Numbered from the stretch's first letter, positions 49,960-62,345 are shown. The stretch is 64,000 bases of DNA from Eucommia ulmoides (GCA_016647705.1 CM028330.1:32452649-32516648); one strand, 5' to 3'. A program made the numbers and translations. Notes: generated from the sequence alone by a model not told the origin.

Positions 49960-50760
49960 GTCTTACAAACTGATCTTCCGCTAAAGGTTTGGCAAATATG
50001 TCAGCAAGTTGGTCGGATGTATCAATATACTCAATAGTAATGTCCATTTTTTTTTAATATGATCATGAATAAAATGATGTCTAATCTCTATATACTTAGT
50101 TCGTGCATGCTGTGTAAGATTCTTACTTATGACATATAACATTTTGATTATCACAATAGATCGGGACTTCATCCATACATGCTTTAAAATCATTTAAGTG
50201 TTTCTTAATATATAGAATTTGAATACAACAGTTACCAATTTCCATGTATTCAGCCTCAGTAGTAGATAAGACTATCGAATTCTATTTCTTGCTAGAACAA
50301 GAAACCAAGGCATGTCCTAGAAAATTACATGATTCGTTTATGTTTTTCCGTTCAACTTTGCAACTGGTAAAATCAGTGTTAGAGTAACTTATTAACTTGA
50401 AGTCATTCCCTCTAGGATATTATAATCCTAGATTAGTTATCCCTTTCAAATATTGAAAAATTTGCTTAACTGCAGTTAAATGCGATTCTTTAGGTTAAGA
50501 TTGAAATGTAGCACACAAGCAAATATTATACATAACATTAGGTCTACTAGCAGTTAGATATAACAAGCTACCAATCATACCTCAATATAATTTCTCATTT
50601 ACATTTTTGCCTATATCATCTTTGTTTATTTTTGTAGCAATCACCGTGGGAGTTTTGTACTCTTTAACACCATCCAAGCCAAAATTTTTCAACAACTCCT
50701 TGGTGTATTTAACTTGGTTTATAAAAATCCCTTATTGGTTTGCTTGATTTGCAGCCCAAA
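49960..50760 (-). pseudogene. Copia RNase H remnant
   Basis: Minus-strand frames read VDADYAGCK-like wording, SIVLSTTEAEYMEIGNCCIQ (catalytic Glu region), IYCDNQNV and, near the end, YIDTSDQLADIFAKPL, the conserved tail of copia polyproteins. Stop codons and frame shifts separate the blocks. Confidence 0.8.
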
Positions 50761-50768
50761 GAAGAAAT

Positions 50769-51254
50769 TTAATTCCCCATCGTGCTAATTTCAAATTCGA
50801 CCTGCATTATCTTGGCAAGCTTTTGACAAAGATCCTCATTAGTAGATCCCAAAACAATGTTATCGACATAAATTTGTACTAATAGGATATCAGAATCAGT
50901 TTGCTTAATAAATAACGTTATATCACTAAAACCCCTTCGAAAACCATGTTCGATCAAATACTGGTTAAGTCTCTCATACCAAGCTCTCGGAGCTTGTTTG
51001 AGCCCATATAAAGCCTTACGAAATTTAAACACGTGATCGGGAAATTTATTGCTTTCAAATCCCGGGGGTTGTTCCACATAAACTTTTTCTGCTAGAAAAT
51101 CATTCAAGAATACATTCTTTATATCCATTTGATATAATTTAAAATTACGTGAACATGCAAAGGCGAGTAACATTATAATAGCTTCTAATCTAGCTACAGG
51201 AGCATAAGTCTTATCATAATCAATTACATGTTCTTGATTATAGCTTTGTACCAC
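50769..51254 (-). pseudogene. Copia reverse transcriptase fragment
   Basis: A 161-codon open piece of RT_copia: DYDKTYAPVARLEAIIMLLA, YQMDIKNVFLNDFLAEKVYV, QPPGFE, KALYGLKQAPRAWYERL. The active-site box reads YVDNIVLGS where the family has YVDDI: the second catalytic Asp is Asn, so this copy could not polymerise. Flanking RT sequence (51255-51600) is in broken frames. Confidence 0.88.
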
Positions 51255-51608
51255 TAATCTTGCTTTGTTTCTAATTACTATACCAGTTTTATCCTTTTTA
51301 TTACGAAAAACCTATTTAGTACCAATTATTGGATGAAAGTCCGGTCTAGGAACTAGAGACCATACTTTATTACACTCAAATTGAACTAACTTTTCTTATA
51401 TCTCGGAGATCCAAGATTCGTAAGTTAACGTCTCATTTACATTTTTAGGCTCAATTTGAGATAGAAAAGTAAGATTAATTATATCTCTAAGGGAGGAACT
51501 AATACTTACACCTCTTTCAAAATTATCAATGATTTCTTTTACCGAGTATCCCGGTATTGTCTGTAAAGCTCGTGGTAATGCAAAATCCTCTCCCTTACGC
51601 TAATCTTT

Positions 51609-52293
51609 TCAAGGTTCATTTCTCGCATGACTCCCCTGGTTTTGGTTATTTAAAGTACCTGCATCATCATCATCCAAAACTTTTCTCGATAAAAATAGAT
51701 CAGCTTCCTCAAAAACAATATGCATAGACTTCTGAAGTACTAATGTACGTTTATTATAAACTCTATAAGCTTTATTGTTAGTAGCATATTCAAGGAAAAT
51801 CACATAGTCAGATTTAGTATCAAATTTACCTAGATTATCCTTATAATTCGAAATGAAATACAATCAAATTTTTTGAAATAGGATATGTTCGGAGTCTTAC
51901 AATTCCAGATTTCATAAGGGGTTTTGTTAAACCCTCTATGAATTGATACCCTGTTTACCATGTGGCAAGCAGTACTTACTGCTTCGGCCCAGAAATACGT
52001 TGGTAAACAATTTTCATTTAGCATCGTTTTGGCTATCTCCTGAAGCGTTTTGTTCTTCTTTTCAACAACACCATTTTGTTGTGGTGATCTTGGTATAGAG
52101 AAATTGTGAGCATATCCATGCTCATCACAATAACTTATTACCATATCATTTTTGAATTCTCTACCTCTATCACTACGTATATTAATAATAGAACATTACT
52201 TCTCATTTTGAACATGTCTACAAAATTTAGAAAACACAGAAGCAACTTCGCTCTTCTTAGCGAGAAAGAACACCCAAGTAAATCTAGAATAAT
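51609..52293 (-). pseudogene. Copia integrase, C-terminal half
   Basis: 51830-52144 encodes the distal core: CDEHGYAHNFSIPRSPQQNG, VVEKKNKTLQEIAKTML, with the catalytic-Glu helix region, then NKTPYEIWNCKTPNISYFKK. 51609-51863 adds the post-integrase zone with DNLGKFDTKSDYVIFLEYAT. Coding toward 52293 continues (SRFTWVFFL) and is then cut at a DD-YSRF codon run by the solo LTR at 52294. Confidence 0.85.
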
Positions 52294-54890
52294 TGTCACG
52301 ACCCGTCCCGGAACCCGTCATCCCGAGACTGGCGTGACTACAACTCTGACATCACCAATACTCAAATATACCAAATTAACGACATTATGTTCCCACCAAT
52401 ATAATACAAACATTTAAATGGGGGACACACCCTTCCCAAATTTATATCTTTTAAACAGTATTCATCTAGGAACCTTTTAACAGGTTCGTCTTGGACAGCT
52501 TCTCTCCAACACACCTCTATGACTCCATCACGCAGCTCTACCTAGTGCCAGTAGGGGACCGACTCCTAGCCATTGTACCTGCGAGTGTACTGCCTTCTTA
52601 GTAAAACATTTTAAAAATATTAATACGTTCCAAATATTTCCACAATTTAGTATGGATCAAACACAGGTATTTAAGCAATGGAAATAGGCGCTATAGATAA
52701 GTTCTAGCCAGATTCATCTTAGTACAAAATCATACCAATCATCATAATAAATAATGACAAATCAATCAATATACGTAACACACCACATCTCAAACACCAA
52801 TCTCAACACACACCTCCAACACACACACACACACTGGCCAGCCCTAGTGATCGTTTTAACCTCACGATCGGGAGTTTGCAACGGTACCGTACCATCCGTA
52901 GGATATGCCTTCCTACGAACACCCATCACTCCGCCGAAACGGATAATCACTGCGCAGTATAAACGTCTAACATCACTCTGCCGAAGCAGATATACATCAC
53001 TCCGCCGAAGCGGATAACATCACTCCGCCGAAGCGGATAAATACTATGTCATCGTCTAACCAATAACATCATCATCAAATCACAACGTAATGCTATCGTC
53101 TAATCAACATCGTCAATTCACACAACCACCTCTCTTTCTATTAAAACCGTCTTTTAAATCCAACAAAAATCATTTAGTATACTTCTTTTCGAAAACCATT
53201 GGAATTTCCCGAAAATTCAGTTTATCAGTTCGCTCAAATCCTGCTTGGTCCATATCGTCTATAAATTTATACCGTTTAAATAATCACATATTTTATCAGA
53301 TATATACATAGAAAAATAGTTAGGCAAGAAGACAGTACACTCACCTCGATCTCCGTTTTGCACAACTGACACTGCCCGCACTCTATCTGGACGCCAGTGC
53401 CTGCGAACCTAATAGTGGCAGAGTCTAAATTAATATCTTATCTAAAATATCCTAATCATGCAATGCCGGCCTTATATTCCGAATTGTTACTATTCTATGT
53501 ACCACGTAATTAAAATTAATTAATCGTTAGGAAATTGTTACAATATTTGGGATTTGTAATGTTAAATAATATTTAATTTAACGAGAATTATTAGTCGATT
53601 GAAATTTTACCTGTTTCCGAATCGTTTGGAGACCACGAGAGGGGTTTTGAATTTTCAGTGGGGTGGTTCGTGTAATTTCCCTTTTTTCTTCTTCCTTCTT
53701 TCTTTTTTTTTTTTTTTTTTTTTTTCCGTTTCTGTTTGCGCTACTGTTCTGCCTTTCCCCGTCACGCTGCCGACGACGAGTTCTTGCCGTCGGACACCTC
53801 GCCGTCCCACCAGCCGGACATCTGTACTGCCGGACACACACACATACACCACGGGACCTCAGAACAGAACCCACGCACGGTCATGCTCACCACCGGACCT
53901 CAGAACAGCACCGAATGGCACCCTCTCTCTCTCTAACTCACCGATCGGCGGCTCACCGTCGACGAAGTCCCCTCCGGCAATCACATACATCCACACAAGT
54001 TTTACCACTCCGCCGACGAACTGGACGGACCGACCGAACACCCACCTCTCCAACCGGATGAACTCTCTACCGGCTGAACCTTTTTCTCAACTAACCAACT
54101 CCGGCGACAACTCCGGCGACACCCCATACCGCCATGCACACGCCACACGACCGACACACACTCATACGAAGAACCCGAACACCTACCCATGCTGCGTTTC
54201 AATTTTCTGTTTTGCGTTTTCGTCGCCGGCAAGCTTTCTCTCTCTAACCTACCGCCGGACGACAACGTCACCGACGACTCCCTCTCCCTGATTTCGTTTT
54301 CTGTTTTCTGTTTTGGGACTCGCCGGAGACCGACCGTGCTCCGATCACGCCCCACCTTCACGAAGACGGAACACCCGTGACGTCGACCGGAACACCTACC
54401 CGAACCGATACCCACCTTCTCTCTCTTCTTTCTCTCTTCCATGTTTCTCCTTCCTTTCCCATTTTTTCTTTCTTGATCATGGGATTCGGTTTTTGATCAC
54501 ACCCACCGGTGCATGTAATTAGTGGCTTTGGATTCCTTGTCGGCCATGCGTTTTTGTCCGACCGTCGGCGTGTGGGTGTGTATAAATAATAAAAAAAAAA
54601 ACATTTTCCCTTAATTGCTCTTTCCTCCCCCCAATTTTCTTTAAACCCTGATTTTAATCCTTTCCAACTTTTAGAAGTTCCTAAGATTTTCAATTTCACC
54701 CCTGAAAGTTTCATTTAAATGTTAAATGTCAATTTACCTCCCCAAAATTGGGATTTACTATTTCTTTATTTTCAATTTGACCCCTCGACTTTTTATTTGA
54801 ATTTTTAATGGTCCTAGTTTCACCCCGAATTTTCACCATTACTTTATCATACCACTGAAATGACGTACCTGCTACGATTGGGGTCTTACA
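52294..54890 (-). repeat. 2.6-kb Ty3/gypsy solo LTR inside the copia integrase
   Basis: Target duplication ATAAT (52289-52293 and 54891-54895) flanks 2597 bp ending TGTCACGACCCG on the left and GGGGTCTTACA on the right, TG...CA on both strands. The minus strand (TGTAAGACCCC start) is the usual orientation for such gypsy LTRs. No internal LTR pair, PBS or polypurine tract is visible, so I read it as a solo LTR. The GC-rich part 53650-54450 has long open frames on both strands with no domain. The part 52300-53330 resembles the internal region of the LARD element around 39300-39700. Confidence 0.8.
52925..53045. repeat. Array of short hairpin units CTCCGCCGAAGCGGATA
   Basis: Four units (about 52928, 52975, 52999, 53022), the last three spaced 23-24 bp, each with the core TCCGC-CGAA-GCGGA. 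They lie within the gypsy solo LTR. Confidence 0.7.
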
Positions 54891-54895
54891 ATAAT

Positions 54896-55560
54896 CATCA
54901 ACAATCACAAATGCATAAAATTTACCTCCTAGACTAGTAATAGCATTTGGACCAAATAATCAAGATGCAACATTTCAAGACATCTAGACGTGGATGTGTG
55001 CATCTTTTTCTTAAATGATGATCTAGACTGTTTGCCTAATTGACATGCATCACATACTTTATATTTCACAAATTTGAAATCAGGTAGGCCATGTACAAGA
55101 CTTTTCTTAGATAAATTAGATAATAATTTTATACTAGCACGCCCAAGTATCCTATACCATAACCAACTATTTTTAGATAAAGCATTTAGACAAGATAAAT
55201 TTTGAGAAGTAAAATCATCAAATGAACATGTATACACATTCTCAAAATGTGATGCAATAAGTAAAATACTACCATTAAGCCCATTCTTAATTATGCATTT
55301 ATCATGATTAAACACAACATTATAACCTTTGTCACATAGTTCACTTATATTAAGTACGTTATGTTTAAGACCATCAACTAGTAAAATATCTTTAGTAGTA
55401 GTAGTACCATTACCGATATTATCTATACCGATAATTTTACCTTTAACGTTGTCTCCAAATGTCACATAACCTCTATCTTTAGGTGTCAAATATGTAAATT
55501 TTGATTTATCTCCTATCATGTGCCGAGAACAACTACTGTCCAGGAACCATTTGTCCTTAC
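54896..55560 (-). pseudogene. Copia protease end, GAG-pre-integrase domain and integrase start
   Basis: A 196-codon open piece (54929-55519) begins after SRHMIGDKSKFTYL, the sequence that follows the copia protease active site. It continues with VTFGDNVKGKIIGIDNIGNG, LLVDGLKHNVLNISELCDKG and the pre-integrase zinc domain. In that domain WYRILGRASIKLL replaces the usual WH..LGHAS, so both zinc-binding histidines are lost while CDACQLGKQ is kept. At 54896-54930 integrase coding (KFYAFVIVDD) reads up to the solo LTR junction. Confidence 0.85.
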
Positions 55561-57185
55561 CTATCGATACTTTCAGAATAACCTACAAAGAGCACCTCAA
55601 ATAGTTCTTAAGTGGTACCCAGTCTACGTGGGTTTGATCTTGTTAGTCGGGACAATTTTAGTTCTTTTTAGAACCCAAACTTGTCTGAAGTTAGATATTT
55701 TAGAAAATTATTTACGAATAGTATGCCCCACAACATTACATTTAAAACATCTAACAAGATTTTTAATTTCAGAAAAGAGTTTATGAAAATATTTTTGCTT
55801 AAGATTTTTCTGAAACCCAATGTCGGCTTTATCAAAGATACCTCGTGAACTTCTCAAAAGCATTTTCAAATTCTCTTCACCGCCGGTGAATTTGAGAACT
55901 ATTAAATGTAAATCCGATATCTTGTATTTCAATTCAACATTTTTCAGATTCATAATCCATCACTTGCTTGTTTAATATGTTAATTGTACTTTGAAGGGCA
56001 TTAATTTTAGAACACTGGATTTTATAATCAAGAGTAAGTTCTTGATAAACATCAAATAAATCATCAAAATCTAAAGGACAAGAACTTGAATATTTAGGTA
56101 CCTTATCACCGGTGGTCATTAAAGCAAGCATGGTCCTTCATTTCTTGATTTTTCTGAGCTACTCGATTCAGAATCATCCCAGGTAGCTTTTATTGATTTC
56201 TTCCTGCTCTTCTTTTCTTTATTATTCTCATTTATTTTCTTTTTCCTTGTCTTTCTTTAGTTTAAGGGAATCAATTTGGAAGTGTCCAGTCTTGTGACAG
56301 TTATAACATTCCATATTTGTCATGTTGAAATTATTCTTTCCCCGAAATGTACGTCGAGTCATCTTTCTGAAATTCTTCGTGAGAAGCGCCACATCTTTTT
56401 CTTATTCATTTTCAAGACTCACATCATCACTGTCATCATCTTTCTCCTTTTTTTGAACCTTCAATGCCAATTACTTCTTTTTGATATTCCCGGTGTCATT
56501 CTCATATCGTCGAATTATTGTCTCATGCATCATTAGGTTGCCGATGAGATCATCAATTTCATACTTAACAAGATCCTTTATTTCCTCAATCGCAATCACC
56601 ATTGGCTCCCACACTTTAGTTAACGATCTCAAGATCTTTTAGACTTTATCCTCCGTAGTGTAGGGCTTTTCGAGTTGATTCAAATGGTTGTAGATATTGT
56701 TGAACCGTGTATACATATCTTGAATCGATTCTGCTTCACCTATTTTGAATAATTCAAATTGACGGATTAGGGTGTTGATTTTTTACTGTTTCACCTGACT
56801 GGTCCCTTCGTGGGTGATTTGCAATCTATCTCATATTTCTTTTGCCACCGCACAGCTTGAGACCCTAGAATATTCATTAGCATCTAAAGAGAAAAACAAA
56901 ATGTTAATAGCTTTGAGAATTTATAGAAAGCTTCTGTTTGTCAGAAGTAGTCAGTTGTTCTTTCTTCTTGGTAACTCCATTTTCCATAAAGACAAAGCGA
57001 ACTATCCTCAATCGCTAGCCACATATCATTATTTGTGGCATGAAGAAATGCAATCATTCTATCATTCTAGAATGCATAATTTTCATCTGCAAACAAAAGT
57101 GGTCGGTCCATAGACTACCCCTCACTTAGTGTGCCTATCGGGAGCATCATGTGATCTTTGTTGGCTAGTGTACCTAGCTAAACTA
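55561..57185 (-). pseudogene. Copia gag (UBN2-type) with zinc knuckles
   Basis: The minus strand reads in pieces. RMVALIRSEDYELW is near 57080; YTRFNNIYNHLNQLEKPYTT, ILRSLTKVWEPMVIAIEE and DDLIGNLMMHETIIRRYEND lie at 56480-56730 (UBN2-type gag). ECYNCHKTGHF is a CCHC-like knuckle at about 56276-56312, and CFKCNVVGHT a second, partial one near 55725. Several stops and frame changes interrupt it. Confidence 0.82.
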
Positions 57186-57197
57186 GCTCTAATACCA
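57186..57197 (-). promoter_or_regulatory. Primer-binding site of the copia element
   Basis: Minus strand TGGTATTAGAGC follows LTR end CAACA plus AT; initiator-Met type with one substitution. Confidence 0.88.
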
Positions 57198-57199
57198 AT

Positions 57200-58940
57200 T
57201 GTTGACCCAGTGAGCTACCCAATAGGGGGTGAATTGGGTTTTTAAACAAATTTTAATCTTTTCAACACTTAAATAATCAAATAATTAATTTATCTTAAAT
57301 CGATTATTATCTTTATAATGCAGCGAATAAGTGTTATTAAATCTAGGTGCACACTCAAATAACAAAAAATAGATAAAGTAAAAAATACAGCACACAAGGA
57401 TATATCCTGGTCACCAAGTTACTCTTGGCTAATCTAGTCCTCCAAGTCCCACGGAGATTCGCACCCACTAAATTACTTGATTCCTTTAACAAGTAGGAAC
57501 CAAACTCTTATAATAATTCTTTTCACAGTCTCAGAATCAACCTTTACAATTCCCTTTTCACAGGCTAAGGAAGAACTTTATCTTTTTACAGGCTAAAGAC
57601 TAACCTAATTCTTTTACCAAGCAAAGAATCAAACCTCACAAATCACTTCAAGTATCCTTTACACCAGTACGGATGGAACCGTTATAATTCACTCAAATTT
57701 AATTCTAATCAGAAAGAATAAAGCCTAACTCTTTTCAAGGGAAAAAATTAACTTGACCTTTTTATCCACTAGGTAAAGATTAAATCTCAATCTTTTTCCC
57801 GAAAAAGATTGTAACCCAAGCTACCCTTGACTCGATACTCCCAATAGTATCTATATCGCACAAACTCACCAATTACAAGAATTAATGAATTTCTTCCCAC
57901 TGAATCTTCTACCACCTTAAATCAATTAAACTCAATTAATGTCCATAATTTACCAGTGATAAAATTTTACATGAGGAATTTAGATTATAATAGATATGGG
58001 TAGCACAAAAATAAATACGTAATTAGATAATCACAAAAATCGTTTTAAAAGAATTTTTATGCTTTTTAAAGTTCAAAAACGATTCTACAAAGATCTTATA
58101 ACCAAGCAAAAAATAATAATATAAATCACAATAAAAATCAAAAGTTTGGAAAGATCTTATCAGGATAATACCGAAACATTGTAAATTGAATAGTTCCTAA
58201 AAAATCAATAGTTCCTCAAAATCCTTAAAACTGTAACAGCACAGTCGGTTGACCGACCTCTGTTAATCGGTTGACCGATGGATATAGGATACTTCCTCAA
58301 GCCTATTTTCGGCCCTGGTCAGTTGACTAATCATTGATGGTCGGTCGACCAATCGATGTAGAAAGTTTTCATTTCGACCATCGATTGACCGATCTCTCCT
58401 GGTCAGTTGATCGATCGATTCAGAGACTCCACATTTTCCAGCCCTTACCCATCGGTTAACCGATCCCTTGTGGTTAGTTGACCGATCATTGCTGGAACAC
58501 CCACTACTCAATTTATTTCAACTCTAAGCTTCGACGTTTTAAACCCTTTAACCGATTTATTTTCTCGGTTAATTTAATTGACACTAATATTCATTTTTAA
58601 ACACTAATCTTGCTTAGGTCAATTTTTATTTTTCAATTTCACATCAGAGCAAATATTTTAACAATAATTAGGATCTTAATTAAAACACACATAAATATAA
58701 ATCATTTTTGTGTCGAGTGTGATCCTAATCGGGATACTATAAGAGTAAAATAGATTTAAGTTGTTTTCACCTAGTATCTTCAGAATCTTCAATACTCTTT
58801 AATGTCTGTCTCTGCATCCTTCATAATTACTTCATGGTATTATCTTGAATGAAATTCTTTAAACTAAAAACTCAATAAACACATTAGTTCCACACAAAAA
58901 CATCAACACTTAATTGTCCATCAAATTCTCGAGATCAACA
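57200..58940 (-). repeat. 5' LTR of the copia element
   Basis: 1741 bp; minus strand TGTTGATCTCGAG...GTCAACA. Compared with the 3' LTR it lacks about 500 bp, with the scar between two AATAGTTCCT repeats at 58186-58215. It contains a W-box-type array at 58243-58490. Confidence 0.88.
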
Positions 58941-59560
58941 CTTGTTAATCCTCTTAAACTATACAAAAGATCACAAAAGGAGGCCTTTTCTTAGAACAAC
59001 TTCAAGTCAATAGTTATCTCAAAACTCAAGAGCTAAGTACTATAACTATCATTTTGATAAAATCAACTTAAAAATTTAAGATCTAAATACTATAGTCAAT
59101 TTACCTAATTTGTCAACTTAAAGGCACTTCTACCTAAGACGGAGAAGTTACCTAAAAATTGGTGGAAACTTTTAACCACCAATGTGCTTATTCAATATCA
59201 ATATTATCTGCTCCAATTCACAAGGTAAATAATTGTTTAGCTAAAATTAAAATATTAATAGCTAATTCATTTTTGTCTAGCATGGTTGGTGTACAACACC
59301 ATATTTCTAATAGTTAAAGCACTATTTATGAGTAAAAAATAGTATCTTAGCTAATGTAAATACCTATTTGGGTTGGAGTTACTCAAGATTGTAAAGAGAG
59401 CCAAAACATGATGAAAATTAGTCGAAGCACTTGCAAACCAAACAAAGAAACTTGTGAGCTATCAAAAGTTTCAACTCACACAAAAAAAAAAAAACAGACT
59501 AATAACACTAATGGTGGTCTAAACTCTTGCCCATGTAAAACTATTAGTAATATCGTTACT
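58941..59560. other. Intergenic DNA right of the copia element
   Basis: No gene or repeat unit recognised. A 71-codon plus frame at 59408-59623 is a chance frame running into the next LTR. Confidence 0.4.
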
Positions 59561-62345
59561 ATTAGCCCACAGATCTATCCAAGATGGGGTAAATTGGGTA
59601 ATTATAAAAATTTAATCAATTAAATTCTCAAATACACAAGTTATCGATTTCTCTAATTGATTATTATCTTGTAATACAATGAAAATGTATTTAACTAAGG
59701 TTGCGTTTAGGTAAGGGATTTGTGAAATGAAGGGATTTTAAAATCCTGAATTTTGAAATCTTTTCATTTCACAAATCCCTTGTTTGAGTTAAAATATTTG
59801 AACGTGTAATTTTAACAACAAATTTATAGGAACGAAACAGAATTTATTGGAAAAACAAATTTATGGGAACAAAACAACATTTATAATTCCAAATTTTAAC
59901 AACAACTTTATGGGATCAAAACAGAAATTTGTTTTTTATTTCTGATCCCATTTCTGGAACATTTAAAAAAAAAACACGAAGAAGAAGACGACTGATTCTA
60001 GCTACTGCCAAACACAACGACGTTCGAAGAAATCCAAGACCAAATTCAAACAAATCCAAGAACAAATTCAAAATCGAAACCAAAATTGAACATGTTGTTC
60101 GATTTCAAAAACAAAATCAAAATCGAAATCACTCGAAGATCGGCGAAGAACAAAGAAGAAAAAGACGAAATCGATTTCGATTTCGAACCCTATTTCGAAA
60201 TCGACATCGATTTCATTTTTAAAATCAAACGTGTTGTTCGATTTTGATTTCAAAAACAAAATCAAAATCGAAATCGAAATCCCTCAAACATTGGCAAAGA
60301 ACGAAGAAGAAGAAAAAGACAACATCGATGACGAAGAAAATGAAATTGATTTCGAACCATTTCGATTTTGAAATCGAACGTGTTGTTCGATTTCAATTTC
60401 GAAAAAAAAATCTAAATCAAAATCCCTCGTGAAGAACGAAGAAGCAGAAGACGAAATCAAAGAAGATTGTCGCGAGAAGGATCGACGGTCGTCTCGAGAA
60501 CTGCTGCGTTGAAGGAGTTAGTCGTCGTCGGTGGTTGCGAATGGAAGGAAGGCTCGTCGATCGTCACGAAGGTCTGTCATCGTGAGGAGAAGAAGGAGAT
60601 GAGTGCTCAGGTTAATCGTGATGGAGAAATTATGAAATCGTCTCTGGGAAGGAATTGGCAAATGACACCCCTTTCAAAAGTATTTCCAAATTCCTCTTTT
60701 TACCCATAAAAGGATTTCACAAATCCCTTCCTCTTAAATCCAAACAAGGGATTTGCTAAAAGGGGATTTCAAAATCCTCTCCCTAAATGAAATTTTTCCT
60801 ACAAATCCTCTATCTAAACACAACCTAAGTGCACAACCAAACAACATAAAAATAGATAAGCAGCACACAATAATTTATCCTGGTTTGACAAGCTACTTTT
60901 ACCTAAGTATAGTCCCCTGAGCTCTATAGGATTTCGCAATCCTCTAATCTCTAGATTCCATTCCTAGGTAGGAACCAAACCCATACAACCATTTTCACAA
61001 GTTCAAGACTAACCTAATTCTTTTTGCAGACTTAAAATCGAATCTTTACACTTTATACTTTTTCCTTTTCACAGACTCAGGAATCATCTTATCTTTTTAC
61101 CATACTAAAGACTAACCTAATTCTATGACATGAAAAATCAAAACCTAATTTTTTTTAATAGGCTAAAGATCAAACCTAATCATTTTCACAAGCTAAATAT
61201 CAAACCTAACTAACCTGATTAGACACTGTCCCAAATATGTCTAATACATTTTCACTTGCAAATACAAAAAATTCACGAGTTTTTTCCCACGTGAGCTTCT
61301 ACCACTTCAAAATAGTTGAGCTCAATTAATGTCCCAAATACTGCGTGATAGAACTACATGAGAAAATAAAATCTAATTTAACTCAATTTAAAGCACATAT
61401 AATATGTAATTAGATTTCGCAAGCAAAATCATTTCTTAAAATATACAAGTAATTCAAACTAGAAAACGATTTGTATAACAAAAACATTCCAAGTTACAAA
61501 TTTTAAAATATAAGAAATTAACTTAAATCAACTAAGGAAGATCTTACCGGGAGTTCTTAAAAACAGATAGGATAGGTCAATGAAGAATAAAACGGGCGTT
61601 GAAAACTTTTGCACTGGGATAAAGAACACTTTGAGAATCACTCTCTTAGAAATACTTAATCTAAATCTCACTCTTTTTAAAGAAAAGGTTGATCTGAACT
61701 CTATATTCTTGATTGTCATTAATGAAATTCGTTGGTTTCCTTATATAGAATTCAAACTATGCCTATAACAGCTAATTTCCAAAAGATAAGGCAAAAAATG
61801 ACACTCTAAGACCCCATATATAATATACTATCAAAATAGATATATTTCATTTTAAAATACTCTTAAGAAAGGTTGTTCTGGTTCCCAAAACTTCTTTGAT
61901 TCAAAACCCTTAAATATAGGTAGTTTTACAAACTCAACTTATATAATTAATTAATATAAGGACCAATATAATAAGATCTTACTAATATATGATATATGAC
62001 GACAATATACTCAAATCCCCCAAAAATATCATTTTCCAACGTTTAAAACCATAGGATTTGGGTAAATGATCATGAAAACCGAAACAACCAAATTGACTAG
62101 AAGCACATGTCGATCGACTGCCTGTTTGCCGGTTAAACAGCCTCTTCAACGATCCAAAAATTGATCGTTGCCTCATTTCCTGTCAGTCGACTACCACTTT
62201 GGTCGGTTGACCGATTTAGCTAGTGGCTTCCACTTTCAATTTCTTTCAAGCCACTGTTTACTTTAGTCGACCAACTCATTTCGTCGGTTGACTGAATTGG
62301 CCAGTAGCTTCCTCAAATATTTTCTTTTAAGCTACTGTTTCGGTT
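59561..62345 (-). repeat. Ty1/copia LTR, minus strand, with nested MITE
   Basis: The left end (ATTAGCCCACAGATCTATCC...GGGTAAATTGGGTAATTA) corresponds to the 3' end of the copia LTR family. The rest (TAGGAACCAAACCC, GAATCATCTTATC, GTCCCAAATATGTCTAATAC, W-box array 62090-62300) is collinear with it. The U3 start is missing at about 62345, where the opposite-strand LTR begins. A MITE (59699-60825) lies within it. No PBS seen on the left side. Confidence 0.75.
59699..60825. mobile_element. PIF/Harbinger-like MITE, copy 2
   Basis: 1127 bp. Ends GGTTGCGTTTAGGTAAGGGA and, inverted, GGTTGTGTTTAGATAGAGGA, followed inward by AGGGATTTTAAAATCC-like sub-repeats. TAA target duplication at 59696-59698 and 60826-60828. 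The interior holds three degenerate repeats built on GTTGTTCGATTTC and AAATCGAAATC (60060-60430) with GAAGAAGA runs. An 80-codon plus frame (60467-60709) has no recognised domain. No transposase, so non-autonomous. Confidence 0.82.

Larger units (their letters stand above)
47276..58940 (-). mobile_element. Full-length, inactive Ty1/copia element (SIRE-like)
   Basis: On the minus strand: 5' LTR 58940-57200, PBS 57197-57186, gag, protease/pre-integrase, integrase, RT, RNase H, polypurine tract 49519-49500, 3' LTR 49499-47276. The integrase-before-RT order defines Ty1/copia. A 2.6-kb solo LTR splits the integrase. All domains carry stops or frame changes. The flanks CCTAT (47271-47275) and CTTGT (58941-58945) agree at only three of five positions, so the target duplication is eroded or the ends are recombinant. 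SIRE-like placement rests on gag wording and LTR length. Confidence 0.88.

Noticed and set aside
53599..54291. 230-codon plus-strand frame and overlapping frames (for example 54002-54442 minus, 53663-54061 plus)
   Set aside because: They lie wholly inside the gypsy solo LTR with its ATAAT target duplication, are Pro/Ser/Thr- or Arg/Ser-rich, and overlap each other on both strands. GC-rich LTR sequence without stops, not genes.
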